In this document: positions 41,125-50,371 of the stretch, one piece after another
How positions within the stretch are numbered: the stretch's first letter is position 1
How the letters are laid out: each line of letters starts with the position of its first letter
Origin: Kaistella polysaccharea
GTDB lineage: Bacteria > Bacteroidota > Bacteroidia > Flavobacteriales > Weeksellaceae
Length of the DNA stretch: 64,000 nt
Direction of reading: 5' to 3'
Assembly: GCF_020410745.1 (NCBI RefSeq)
Contig: NZ_CP084528.1
Coordinates: forward strand, 1,860,001-1,924,000
The notes under the pieces: generated by a model
Told to the model about the DNA's origin: nothing
Seen by the model: only the letters and a program-made list of their open reading frames with translations
The model's database searches: none
Program-made: the position numbers and the translations under genes

Positions 41125-43290
41125 TTAAAACCAATGTCCAAGTATTACACTCACTAAACCTTTTTTAACCTGCAATGAGTGGCTGTAATTAATTTTAATC
41201 TGGCCAAATGGGGATTTATAACCAGCTGTAATTTCCGCTGATGAGTCTGAGATATGTAGAATATCATCAACTTGCAAATTATCGAAAACGTTCGCTAAAC
41301 TTACACCAGCTTCCGCGAAATAATTTTTGTAGACATTGAATTGGAAGACGTTTGTATTTTTTAGCAAGTTTTCTCCGCCTTTTTGACCAAACTCATAACC
41401 ACCCAAACTTGTAAAATTCCCTAAACTCTGATCGAATATCGCTCCTAACCTGTACTGATAATACTTACTAAGGCTCTCACCGAGAGTAAAACCACCGAAG
41501 AGACTTAAGCGATAAGTTAACCAAGACGTGATTGGAAAGTTGAGTTTAGAATTCACTTTCAACTGAAGCGTTTTCCCGTCATTAATCTTATTAAATATGT
41601 CCAATAGCTTTCCTTCAGCATTAAGTAAAAATCCTTTTGTGGGGAAACTGCGGTCGTCCTGCGTATCTGTTTTAATAAAGACGTACGCATTAAGAAAATT
41701 CTGAGACAAACCATATCCGGATTCCCCAGTTGGTCTTGATTCGAAATAGTCATGACTTAAACCACCTCCAATGGCAAACTTATCTCGCCAGATTGACTGT
41801 AAAAAGGCCTCACTTCGAAACCAATTCCAGCGGTCGTAAGTATTCCCAATCTCATCTTTTAATTCCAATGACATCCCGGAAGCATATACCCCAAAACCAG
41901 GAATGTATCCATTATCGATAAAATAATTAAAATAATACCGTGGCTGATCTCCAACTACTAAATCTAATGATACCGTGGAATTTTGAAATAGAAGGCGTTT
42001 TGCCGTTGCATTTAGAAGTAATCCAGTTTTAAAAATTTCATCGTAATGAAGCCCAAACTTTAGAAAAAATCTGGTATCATCTTCCGTTACATCTAATTTC
42101 AAGTAATTTTGGTCGCCGCCTTGGATAATGTCATAATTAACCAAGCGATAATTGTTGGTAGCATAAAGCTTATCAATCATCTTATTGATACTTCCATAGG
42201 TTTGAAGGGAAGGAATCTTTAAATTCATTTTCCCTTGAATGTAATTTTTGCGGAAAATGTGATTGTTATCAACTGCTAAACTATCAATTTTATAAACGTT
42301 AGAATAAACAGAACTCAGCGGTGCACGAAGGAGGTCTTGTTTTCTTTTAGGTAGTAAAGACAAAGTTTCCACATATTTTTGCGCCTCTACATAGCCGGAG
42401 TCTAAAATTGCCTTCTTAGCATCATAACTGGTGGCGCCAGAGCCATCTAAATTAGGATGAATATTAATATCCGTATAGTTATACTGATTTTTAGTTTCTT
42501 TCTGAATTCCAAAATCAATAACCTGATTCAAAATTGATATGGCTGACTCGAGGTTTTTTCTACCTGCAAGTCCTTGACTTAAATCGACACCGATAACAAC
42601 GTCTATCCCTTTATCCTTCAGTGGTTTAGAAGGATAGTTAATGGTCATAGCACCGTCAATATATAGCGAATCTCCAATTTTTACAGGATCCATAAGCCCT
42701 GGAAATGCGGAACTTGCCATGATGGCGGAGACCAAATCTCCTTTTTCAAAAACTTCCATTTTACCACTTTCTAAATTGGTAGCCACACACATAAAAGGAA
42801 TGGGTAACTTAGAAAAATCATTAATCGTAGATACGTTTTTGAAAAGCTCTTTCAATAAATAGATATTTTTTTGTCCGGTCGAAATTGCCTTTGGAAGTAC
42901 ATTAATTTTTCCATCTTTTATAGGAATAGAAAGAATGTATTTGTCTACTGTTTTGTTGAAGAACGACGTTTCCTGCCGCGTTTTTTCGTTGGCGATAATA
43001 GAGTAGAAATCAGTGTCCATTACAATCTTTTCTATCTCTTTGCCGGTGTATCCAGATGCATATAAACCACCCACAATTGCGCCCATACTCGTTCCCGAAA
43101 TGTAATCGATTTTTACACCAAGCGAGTCCAGAACTTTTAAAACGCCGATATGCGCAAAACCTTTCGCGCCGCCACCGGCAAGAGAAAGTCCGATTCGAGG
43201 ATTTTTTGGGACTTTAAATCCTTCTTTTACTTGTGCCTGGAGCTGAAAGTTCAGGATTATTATGCAAAAAAGTGCAATTATTTTCTTCAT
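41125..43290 (-). CDS. Patatin-like phospholipase with outer-membrane barrel domain
   Basis: 721 residues with a signal peptide (MKKIIALFCIIILNFQLQAQ). The patatin domain (about 30-260) has the oxyanion loop AGGGAKGFAHIG, nucleophile GTSMG and catalytic DGA. A POTRA-like linker (about 330-400) and a 16-strand-type BamA/TamA barrel (about 400-721, ending VSVILGHWF) follow, as in PlpD-like type Vd autotransporters. It probably acts as a phospholipase or lipid hydrolase at the cell surface or periplasm. It starts directly next to the murF-alr stop codon, so the two are likely co-transcribed. Confidence 0.9.
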   Translation of the reverse strand: MKKIIALFCIIILNFQLQAQVKEGFKVPKNPRIGLSLAGGGAKGFAHIGVLKVLDSLGVKIDYISGTSMGAIVGGLYASGYTGKEIEKIVMDTDFYSIIANEKTRQETSFFNKTVDKYILSIPIKDGKINVLPKAISTGQKNIYLLKELFKNVSTINDFSKLPIPFMCVATNLESGKMEVFEKGDLVSAIMASSAFPGLMDPVKIGDSLYIDGAMTINYPSKPLKDKGIDVVIGVDLSQGLAGRKNLESAISILNQVIDFGIQKETKNQYNYTDINIHPNLDGSGATSYDAKKAILDSGYVEAQKYVETLSLLPKRKQDLLRAPLSSVYSNVYKIDSLAVDNNHIFRKNYIQGKMNLKIPSLQTYGSINKMIDKLYATNNYRLVNYDIIQGGDQNYLKLDVTEDDTRFFLKFGLHYDEIFKTGLLLNATAKRLLFQNSTVSLDLVVGDQPRYYFNYFIDNGYIPGFGVYASGMSLELKDEIGNTYDRWNWFRSEAFLQSIWRDKFAIGGGLSHDYFESRPTGESGYGLSQNFLNAYVFIKTDTQDDRSFPTKGFLLNAEGKLLDIFNKINDGKTLQLKVNSKLNFPITSWLTYRLSLFGGFTLGESLSKYYQYRLGAIFDQSLGNFTSLGGYEFGQKGGENLLKNTNVFQFNVYKNYFAEAGVSLANVFDNLQVDDILHISDSSAEITAGYKSPFGQIKINYSHSLQVKKGLVSVILGHWF

Positions 43291-45735
43291 TTAATCTTTA
43301 ATATAAATTCTTTTCACTCTTCGTGATATAGATGTTAAAACTTCGTAAGGTATTGTCGAGCAGTATTCTGCAAATTGCTGAATGGTTGGGTTCGAATTAA
43401 ATAGAACGACTTCTTCGCCCTCTTTAACGGGAAATTCGCCGACATCAATCATAAGCATATCCATGCATACATTCCCCACGATGGGAAATATATTATTTCG
43501 AACTCCTACGAACCCCACTTTATTCCCTAAAAGTCTCGGGATACCGTCTGCATAACCAACGGGAATAGTAGCAATTTTTGTATCTTTTTCTGCTTTAAAT
43601 TTTCGATTATAACCTACCGATTCTCCCGCCTTTACCTCCGAGATCTGCGAAATAACCGTTTTAAAACTTACGGCACTTTTTAATCTTTTTGTAATCTCTG
43701 GGTCAGTAGATATACCTACCATTCCGATTCCAATTCTAACCATATCAAATTGGAATTCTGAATAATTAACTATTCCTGTGCTGTTCAAAATATGCCGAAT
43801 CGGCTCGTATCTTAATTGATGACTTAAATACTTCGAATTTTCATCAAATATTTCTATTTGTTTTAAGGTATATAATTTTTCTTCCTCATCATCTGCAGAA
43901 CTTAGATGGCTGAATATCGACTTTACCTTCACATTCATCGTCTGCAATCTCTTGTAAAGCTCCGGTAATTCTTCAGTTTTAAAGCCAAGGCGATTCATTC
44001 CCGTTTCTAATTTGATATGAATAGGATAGGTCTGCATAATACCTTTCTGCAGCAGTTTGTCATTGAAAAGTTCCAGCACCCGAAAACTGTAAATTTCTGG
44101 TTCTAAATTAAAATCAATTATACTGTTATAACTGTGTTGTTCAGGATTCATCACCATGATGGGAGTTGTGATTCCATTTTTCCGAAGATCTATACCTTCG
44201 TCCGCGTACGCAACACCTAAATAATCAATATGATGATGCTGTAAAAACTCTGCAATTTCGTATCCACCTAAACCATAAGAATAGGCTTTTACCATTGCCA
44301 TCATCTTGGTTTCCGGTTTTAAGAGCAGTTTATGAACATTGATATTATGCAAAATAGAATTTAGGTTGATTTCTAAAATTGTATCGTGCTTTTGCAGTTC
44401 CAAAAATGTTTTAACCTTGTCTATTTCAAATTTTCTTGCACCTTTCAGTAATATCAGATGGTTTTCTACTTGATTAATTTGGTGACTATCAATTAGTTCA
44501 GATGTCGTAGCGAAGGTATGCGTCTCGGTTTTGAAGAGACTTTCGAGTTGCGTAATTTCAGATCCGACCAGAAATATTTGATTGAAATGCTGATCGTTTG
44601 TGAGTTCGGCTACTTCATCATAAAGCTCCTGAGAGTTTTTGCCTTCCACAAAATCTGTCAAAATCAGACATTTTTGCGATTTATTATATTCTTTTATATT
44701 CTGGTAAGCAATTTTGAGAGAATCGATATCCAGATTAAAAGAATCATTAATAATTAAATTATTTCTAACACCAACAACACTTTCGAGACGCATTTCTATT
44801 GCCTTCAATGAATTTAGCCGTTCAATAATTTGAAGATTACTAAATTCAAACTCTTTTAAAACCGCAATTACGCAGAGCACATTGCTAATGGTTGCTTCAT
44901 CTCGTTGATATACGGGAATCGAAATTTCTTCCTCAAAATATCGAATAATAATTTCCTGAGAGCGGTCAGTCCAATTATTTATAACGCATAAATCGTTGTG
45001 TTCTTTAAGCCCAAAAGAAAGCATTCTCTTCTCTGGATAATACTCCTGTAATGCGCTTTTAACGAGAGAATTATCTCCATTAAAAATGATGAACTCTGAA
45101 TGTTTAAACAGTTTTATTTTCTCTGCAATTAATTCATTTACATCCTGAAAGTTTACAGAATGTGCAGTTCCAATATAAGTAAGGATGCCGATTTGTGGGG
45201 AAAACAAATCTTCTAAAACTTGCATTTCGCCGGGTTTAGAAATTCCAACTTCAAAAATTCCCAACTGATGTTTTTGTTTTATTTCTAAAAGTGAGAGCGG
45301 AAGCCCTAATTGAGAATTAAAACTTTTCGGACTTTTCACAGTTGTGTAATCGTGAAACATCGCTTGGTATAACCATTCTTTAACGATAGTTTTCCCATTG
45401 CTCCCCGTTATGCCAATTGTTTTAAGATTAAATTGATGAAGATGATATTTGGCTAAATTTTGCAAAAATGACAAGGAGTCTTCTACAATTATCCAGGTAA
45501 TATTTGAAAATTGCGGCAAATAGTTTTCGGCTATAATTACGGTAATTCCTTTTTCAATAACAGATTGAATATATTTTTCACCAGAATTTTTCGGAGTATT
45601 AATGGCTATAAATGCAGCATCAGTCACGGAATAGATATTTCTACTGTCGTAGGCAATATTTTTTACATGAATATCTGGATCACCAATTAATTTTGAATCG
45701 GTTATTTCTGCGATTTGTTTTGTGGTATAATTCAT
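43291..45735 (-). CDS. Fused UDP-MurNAc-tripeptide:D-Ala-D-Ala ligase / alanine racemase
   Basis: 814 residues in two enzymes. MurF (about 1-440) has the ATP loop GITGSNGKTIVKEWL. Alanine racemase (about 445-814) has the PLP lysine in MVKAYSYG and SVGYNRKFKAEK, TIPVGYADGIPR and NVCMDMLMIDVG. The racemase makes D-Ala, which Ddl joins into the dipeptide that MurF uses, so the fusion places the first and last steps on one chain. This fusion is known in Bacteroidota. Its start overlaps the tdk stop by 4 nt (ATGA). Confidence 0.95.
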   Translation of the reverse strand: MNYTTKQIAEITDSKLIGDPDIHVKNIAYDSRNIYSVTDAAFIAINTPKNSGEKYIQSVIEKGITVIIAENYLPQFSNITWIIVEDSLSFLQNLAKYHLHQFNLKTIGITGSNGKTIVKEWLYQAMFHDYTTVKSPKSFNSQLGLPLSLLEIKQKHQLGIFEVGISKPGEMQVLEDLFSPQIGILTYIGTAHSVNFQDVNELIAEKIKLFKHSEFIIFNGDNSLVKSALQEYYPEKRMLSFGLKEHNDLCVINNWTDRSQEIIIRYFEEEISIPVYQRDEATISNVLCVIAVLKEFEFSNLQIIERLNSLKAIEMRLESVVGVRNNLIINDSFNLDIDSLKIAYQNIKEYNKSQKCLILTDFVEGKNSQELYDEVAELTNDQHFNQIFLVGSEITQLESLFKTETHTFATTSELIDSHQINQVENHLILLKGARKFEIDKVKTFLELQKHDTILEINLNSILHNINVHKLLLKPETKMMAMVKAYSYGLGGYEIAEFLQHHHIDYLGVAYADEGIDLRKNGITTPIMVMNPEQHSYNSIIDFNLEPEIYSFRVLELFNDKLLQKGIMQTYPIHIKLETGMNRLGFKTEELPELYKRLQTMNVKVKSIFSHLSSADDEEEKLYTLKQIEIFDENSKYLSHQLRYEPIRHILNSTGIVNYSEFQFDMVRIGIGMVGISTDPEITKRLKSAVSFKTVISQISEVKAGESVGYNRKFKAEKDTKIATIPVGYADGIPRLLGNKVGFVGVRNNIFPIVGNVCMDMLMIDVGEFPVKEGEEVVLFNSNPTIQQFAEYCSTIPYEVLTSISRRVKRIYIKD

Positions 45736-46322
45736 TCAGTTTCCCTGTTCAGAAATTCCTCGTTGAATACTTTTCTACTCACTGCTTCATAACTGTCAGT
45801 TTCTCCAAGCTGTACCAAATCTTTATTGGCTGATGTTCTCATAGAATGATTCGCTAAATTGCCAGTTCGCTTGCAAATTGCATGCACTTTAGTCACATAT
45901 TCAGCAGTTGCCATCAGATTAGGAATCGGACCGAAAGGGCGTCCCATAAAATCCATATCAAGTCCGGCAATTACGACTCTAACACCACTGTTAGCCAGCT
46001 TATTAGCGACTTCTACAATACTTTCGTCAAAAAACTGTGCTTCGTCAATCCCAACTACGTCGCAGGTACTTCCTAAGAGTAAAATTTCGTTCGGACTTTC
46101 AACAGGTGTGCTTCTAATCTTATTTTGATTGTGGGATACGACTTCCTCGTCGGCGTATCTCGTATCTAATTTTGGTTTAAAAATCTCAACACTTTGGCCG
46201 GCCATCTCTGCACGACGAAGTCTTCGGATTAATTCTTCCGTTTTCCCAGAAAACATAGAGCCGCAGATGACTTCCATCCAACCGCTTTGTTTTGCGTGAT
46301 TAATTGTATTTTCTAAAAACAT
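45732..46322 (-). CDS. tdk: Thymidine kinase (type II)
   Basis: 196 residues. The P-loop GSMFSGKTEE is at 21-30, IDEAQFFD carries the Walker B and catalytic Glu, and the lasso region precedes SYEAVSRKVF. It phosphorylates thymidine for dTTP salvage. Type II enzymes usually bind zinc by two Cys pairs; here only one Cys (CKRTG) remains and the last pair position reads SRKV, so the zinc site seems lost. It overlaps murF-alr by 4 nt. Divergent from the gene at 46384. Confidence 0.92.
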   Translation of the reverse strand: MFLENTINHAKQSGWMEVICGSMFSGKTEELIRRLRRAEMAGQSVEIFKPKLDTRYADEEVVSHNQNKIRSTPVESPNEILLLGSTCDVVGIDEAQFFDESIVEVANKLANSGVRVVIAGLDMDFMGRPFGPIPNLMATAEYVTKVHAICKRTGNLANHSMRTSANKDLVQLGETDSYEAVSRKVFNEEFLNRETE

Positions 46323-46383
46323 TTGTTAAATTAGCCGTAAGAATTAAAAGGCCAAAATTACGGAAATTTAATAAGAAATTGAT

Positions 46384-47382
46384 ATGCAAAATCTTCAAGA
46401 TATACAGGATAAAATTTTTTTTGAAACCAGAACTATTTTAGAAACGCTCGGCAAAATCAGTTCAGTAGATGAGTTGTTGGCAAAGCAAGATTTGTTCAGT
46501 GAAGTAACCGACAGGATTGCTTTTCTAAGAATACTCGAAAAAAATGAAGAAAGTTTTGAACAGATTTACAACCGAAAAACTGAAGTTGAAGAACTTTCCA
46601 ATCTAGCTGAAGTTCACGCAACTCATCAGATAGAAAATTTTGATGATGCGCCTTTCCCGGAAGATGTCATTGAAGAGGAAGTACTTTTTACCAATGAACT
46701 CAATGATATTCATTCCGACGAACTAGATGAAACTGTCGAAAGTCCTGAAAGTGTACCCAATCCTCGTTCCATCAGAGAGCAAAACGAATATAATATCAAT
46801 ATTGAAGAGGCGCGGGCTTTTAATGAGGAACAACATATTTTAGAAGTTTCCGAGCACTCAGATATTATTGCGCAAAAAGAAAAAGAACTGGAAGAATCCG
46901 AAGTCAGAAGACGTCAGATTGTGGAAATTAGTAAACATGAGCCACAAAAGGTAGAACAAGCAGAGGAACTACCTCCAGTGCACGATACTCCACTTCAACA
47001 AGCGGAAAAAAAATTCAAGTTAGCCAATATCAAAGGCTTAAACGTTGTAAAGCAAATTTTTGATAATGATCCTCTGGAACAAGAAGAAGTTCAGCCAGAC
47101 CAGGGAAGTATTTTAAAAACCAATATTCAGACAGATTTCATGGAAGCTGAAAGGCGCAAACCAGAATTCCGTCTTGATTTAAATGATAAAGTTGCATTTA
47201 CCAAAAGCCTCTTCAACGGGAATGCTGACGAGTTAACTGCAGCCATCACAAAACTTAACAGTTTCACAAACTTGGAGGATGCCAAAAATTATTTAAGCGA
47301 ACTTTATCACGAGAGGAATTGGGTAAAAGCAGACGAGTATGCACAACGACTTTGGAGTTTGGTAGAAAATAAATTCATGTAA
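46384..47382 (+). CDS. Conserved acidic protein of unknown function with C-terminal Bacteroidota domain
   Basis: 332 residues, very acidic in the middle (about 75-200, rich in Glu/Asp), with coiled-coil-like stretches and no signal peptide. The C-terminal 80 residues (FRLDLNDKVAFTKSLFNGNA, then NLEDAKNYLSELYHERNW and a terminal LWSLVENKF) resemble a short domain seen at the ends of many uncharacterised Bacteroidota proteins. It is followed by a Mur ligase gene after 9 nt, so the two are co-transcribed. The role is unknown; a cytoplasmic adaptor is a guess. Confidence 0.75.
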   Translation: MQNLQDIQDKIFFETRTILETLGKISSVDELLAKQDLFSEVTDRIAFLRILEKNEESFEQIYNRKTEVEELSNLAEVHATHQIENFDDAPFPEDVIEEEVLFTNELNDIHSDELDETVESPESVPNPRSIREQNEYNINIEEARAFNEEQHILEVSEHSDIIAQKEKELEESEVRRRQIVEISKHEPQKVEQAEELPPVHDTPLQQAEKKFKLANIKGLNVVKQIFDNDPLEQEEVQPDQGSILKTNIQTDFMEAERRKPEFRLDLNDKVAFTKSLFNGNADELTAAITKLNSFTNLEDAKNYLSELYHERNWVKADEYAQRLWSLVENKFM

Positions 47383-47391
47383 GACTTATCA

Positions 47392-48768
47392 ATGATTAAA
47401 AATATAGCAGATTTCCAAAACGTCTTTTTTATCGGCGTGGCAGGAGTCGGAATGAGCGCTATTGCTCAATATTTAAAAGGAATAGGAAAAGAAGTTGGTG
47501 GCAGTGACCGCTATTTTCATCCGGGAGAATACAATAAAACCAAAGAACAGTTAGAAGCCGAAGGAATTACCTGTTTTCTGCAGGATGGAAGTGGAATTTC
47601 CGAAAAGACCGATTTAATAGTTGTTTCAACGGCTATTGAAGATACCATTTTTGAAGTTCAAAAAGCCAAAGAACTTGGAATTCAAATTATTAAAAGAAGT
47701 GAACTTTTATCCATCATCGCTAAAAGTAAAAAAACGATTGCGGTTGCCGGAACTTCCGGAAAATCTACAACTTCCGCGATGTTATATCAAATCTTATTAG
47801 ATGCCAATCTAGAACCGAGCATTATTTCTGGTGCGGGTTTAACAAGCATTATTAAAGAAGGTAAAATTGGAAATGCTGCAGTAGGGAAGGGAGAATGGCT
47901 TATCATTGAAGCTGATGAAAGTGACCGTTCAGTGATCCAATATCAACCTGAAGTCGGCTTGCTTTTAAACATTGACAAAGACCATCAGGAAATAGAGGAA
48001 TTGATTGAATTATTTACTATTTTTAAAAATAACACAAACAGCTTATTCGTTGTGAATCAGTCGAATGCATTAGCGAAACCTTTGTCAACAAATTCAGAGA
48101 ATGATTTTGGATTTGAGGATGAAAATGCAGGCTATTCCGCGGAAAATTTTGAGCAAGATGGTTTATCACTGACCTTCGAAGTCCGTGCTCAAAAATTCCA
48201 GATGAATTCTCTGGGTCAACATTCCGTCGAAAATGCAACTGCTGCAATTGCGGTTGCGAATCAGATCGGAATTGATTTAAAAACCTGTGCCGACAGCTTG
48301 GAAACTTATGAAGGAATTTATCGGCGTCATCAAATTCTCGGACGAAAAAATGGCGTTTGGGTTATTGATGATTATGCTCACAATCCAGCAAAATGTGCAG
48401 CTTCGATTAAAGCCTGTAAACCCTTGGCAGAAAAAGTAATTGCCTGGTTTCAACCACATGGCTATAAACCAACGAGGTTTTTGAAAGACGACTTTATTCA
48501 GGAAATCGCCGATTCATTAAGATCACAAGATGAAATCTGGATGAGCGAAATTTTCTACGCTGGCGGAACTGCTGTGAAAGATATTTCAGCGAACGATTTA
48601 ATTGAAGGCATTACAGCAAAAGGGAAAAAAGCCTATTTTGTCGAAGACAGGAATTACTTATTAGAAAAATTAAGACCAGAATTAACGGACGGAACTGTTT
48701 TGCTGTTAATGGGTGCGAGAGATCCGAGTTTAGAAACGTTTTGCAAAAATCTTTATGAAAATTTGTAG
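47392..48768 (+). CDS. MurC/Mpl-type Mur ligase family protein
   Basis: 458 residues with three Mur ligase domains. The N-terminal Rossmann loop reads GVAGVGMSAIAQYL, as in MurC/Mpl, the ATP loop reads GTSGKSTTS, and EADESDRS and DYAHNPAK are conserved. Classical MurC has HGTHGKTTT, so this looks like a divergent MurC or the recycling ligase Mpl rather than the dcw-cluster MurC. It would link UDP-MurNAc to L-Ala or a peptide in the cytoplasm. It is followed without a gap by rsmI. Confidence 0.82.
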   Translation: MIKNIADFQNVFFIGVAGVGMSAIAQYLKGIGKEVGGSDRYFHPGEYNKTKEQLEAEGITCFLQDGSGISEKTDLIVVSTAIEDTIFEVQKAKELGIQIIKRSELLSIIAKSKKTIAVAGTSGKSTTSAMLYQILLDANLEPSIISGAGLTSIIKEGKIGNAAVGKGEWLIIEADESDRSVIQYQPEVGLLLNIDKDHQEIEELIELFTIFKNNTNSLFVVNQSNALAKPLSTNSENDFGFEDENAGYSAENFEQDGLSLTFEVRAQKFQMNSLGQHSVENATAAIAVANQIGIDLKTCADSLETYEGIYRRHQILGRKNGVWVIDDYAHNPAKCAASIKACKPLAEKVIAWFQPHGYKPTRFLKDDFIQEIADSLRSQDEIWMSEIFYAGGTAVKDISANDLIEGITAKGKKAYFVEDRNYLLEKLRPELTDGTVLLLMGARDPSLETFCKNLYENL

Positions 48769-49503
48769 ATGAGTGGAATAATGTATTTTGTTCCCACACC
48801 AATTGGGAATTTAGAAGATATGACTTTCAGAGCGGTAAGAATTCTGAAAGAAGTTGATTATATTTTATGTGAAGACACACGAACTTCTGGAGTTCTTTTA
48901 AAGCATTACGAAATAGGTAAACCTTTGAAATCCTATCATTTACACAATGAACATCATTCGACGCAGAAAATTATAGAAGACCTAAAAAACGGTCAGAATA
49001 TCGCCATAATTACGGACGCCGGAACACCAGGAATATCAGATCCTGGTTACCTTTTGGCAAAAGCAATTTCCGACTCGAATTTAGAAATGCAATGTTTGCC
49101 CGGTGCAACGGCCTTTGTCCCAGCTTTGGTGGTTTCCGGTTTGCCGAATAATGAGTTTTTATTTGCGGGATTTTTACCTCAGAAAAAAGGTCGCCAAACC
49201 AAATTGAAACAATTGGCAGAAGAAAAAAAAACGATTATTCTTTACGAAAGTCCGCACAAGATTAACACCACTTTAGAACAAATAAAAGAGGTCTTCGGTG
49301 AGGAAACCAAAGTGAGTTTAAGCCGCGAAATTTCAAAGAAATTCGAAGAAACCAAACGCGGAACAATTAATGATTTAATTGCTTTTTCTCAAAGCAAAAC
49401 TTTAAAAGGAGAAATCGTTTTAATCATTAATAATGTTGAAAGCAAAGAAGATGAAGAAGAGAAACCTTCGTCTAAAAACAAGTACAAAAACCTAGAAAAA
49501 TAA
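48769..49503 (+). CDS. rsmI: 16S rRNA (cytidine1402-2'-O)-methyltransferase
   Basis: 244 residues of the tetrapyrrole-methylase fold: VPTPIGNLEDMTFRAVRIL, CEDTRTSGVLL, TDAGTPGISDPGYLL and LPGATAFVPALVVSGLP, all RsmI signatures. It methylates the ribose of C1402 in 16S rRNA. The ATG directly follows the stop of the preceding ligase. A Lys/Glu-rich tail (KEDEEEKPSSKNKYKN) is lineage-specific. Co-directional with fabG 11 nt downstream. Confidence 0.95.
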   Translation: MSGIMYFVPTPIGNLEDMTFRAVRILKEVDYILCEDTRTSGVLLKHYEIGKPLKSYHLHNEHHSTQKIIEDLKNGQNIAIITDAGTPGISDPGYLLAKAISDSNLEMQCLPGATAFVPALVVSGLPNNEFLFAGFLPQKKGRQTKLKQLAEEKKTIILYESPHKINTTLEQIKEVFGEETKVSLSREISKKFEETKRGTINDLIAFSQSKTLKGEIVLIINNVESKEDEEEKPSSKNKYKNLEK

Positions 49504-49514
49504 ACGAGTATAAT

Positions 49515-50258
49515 ATGGGATTATTAGAAGGAAAAGTTGCCCTCATCACCGGCGCAACCCGCGGAATTGGAAAAGGAATTGCTGAAGTTTTTGCAAAAGA
49601 AGGTGCGCACGTCGCATTTACTTACGCGGGTTCTGTGGATAAGGCAAAAGCTTTGGAAGCAGAATTGGGCAAAATTACGACGGTAAAATCTTATCAGTCA
49701 GATGCTTCTGATTATGATGCGGCTCAGAAATTGGCGGCAGATGTGATGGCAGATTTCGGGAAAATCGATATTCTGATTAATAATGCCGGAATCACGAGAG
49801 ATAATTTAATGCTTAGAATGTCTAAAGATGATTGGGATACGATTATCAAAGTAAATTTAGATTCAGTTTTCAATTTGACAAAAGCAGTTATTAAACCCAT
49901 GATGAAGGCAAGATCTGGCTCGATTATCAACATGACTTCGGTTGTTGGTATTAAAGGAAACGCGGGCCAGGCAAATTATGCCGCGTCAAAAGCGGGAGTT
50001 ATTGGTTTTTCAAAATCAATTGCGTTAGAGCTGGGTTCTCGAAACATACGTTGTAATGCGATTGCTCCAGGATTTATTGAAACCGAAATGACTGCAGCAC
50101 TAGACGAAAAAACCGTTCAGGGTTGGAGAGAAGCGATTCCTTTGAAACGCGGTGGTCAGCCCGAAGATGTGGCGAATGCATGTGTTTTTCTCGCCAGCGA
50201 CAGGTCGGCGTACATCACAGGGCAGGTGCTGAACGTGGATGGCGGAATGCTGACTTAA
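49515..50258 (+). CDS. fabG: 3-oxoacyl-[acyl-carrier-protein] reductase FabG
   Basis: 247 residues with GATRGIGKGIAEVF (cofactor loop, about 14-27), NNAGITRDNLMLRM, catalytic Ser in NMTSVVG, YAASKAG and C-terminal GQVLNVDGGM, all strongly FabG-like. It reduces 3-oxoacyl-ACP with NADPH in fatty acid synthesis. It ends a plus-strand run with rsmI and the Mur ligase; an intergenic repeat element starts right after the stop. Confidence 0.95.
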   Translation: MGLLEGKVALITGATRGIGKGIAEVFAKEGAHVAFTYAGSVDKAKALEAELGKITTVKSYQSDASDYDAAQKLAADVMADFGKIDILINNAGITRDNLMLRMSKDDWDTIIKVNLDSVFNLTKAVIKPMMKARSGSIINMTSVVGIKGNAGQANYAASKAGVIGFSKSIALELGSRNIRCNAIAPGFIETEMTAALDEKTVQGWREAIPLKRGGQPEDVANACVFLASDRSAYITGQVLNVDGGMLT

Positions 50259-50269
50259 AATTTAATTTA
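50256..50269 (+). repeat. Left 14-bp direct repeat flanking element C
   Basis: TAAAATTTAATTTA, overlapping the fabG stop codon. An identical copy lies at 50372-50385, bracketing a 102-bp segment. Confidence 0.75.
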
Positions 50270-50371
50270 CTTGGAGGAGCGTCAACACTTATGCTTCTTT
50301 TCAAAACCCAACCCGCTCTCCGCTTTATCTATTTTTTCAGAAAAAAAATAGGATATCGCTACGATCGGGGC
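50270..50371. repeat. Intergenic element C (MITE/REP-like) bracketed by direct repeats
   Basis: A 102-bp segment between 14-bp perfect direct repeats. Its centre is an inverted repeat (CTATTTTTT, CAG, AAAAAAAATAG at 50329-50351), and its arms are CCGCTCTCCGC and GGATATCGCTACGATCGGGG. On the minus strand the arm GCCCCGATCGTAGCG resembles GCCCCGACTTGAACG of element A, and GATCGTAGCGATATCC resembles GATCGCAACGAAAACC of element B. The arrangement suggests an inserted non-autonomous element with a target duplication. No coding capacity. Confidence 0.55.

Noticed and set aside
49634..49642. Perfect DnaA box TGTGGATAA
   Set aside because: It lies inside the fabG coding sequence, is single, and has no AT-rich gap around it.
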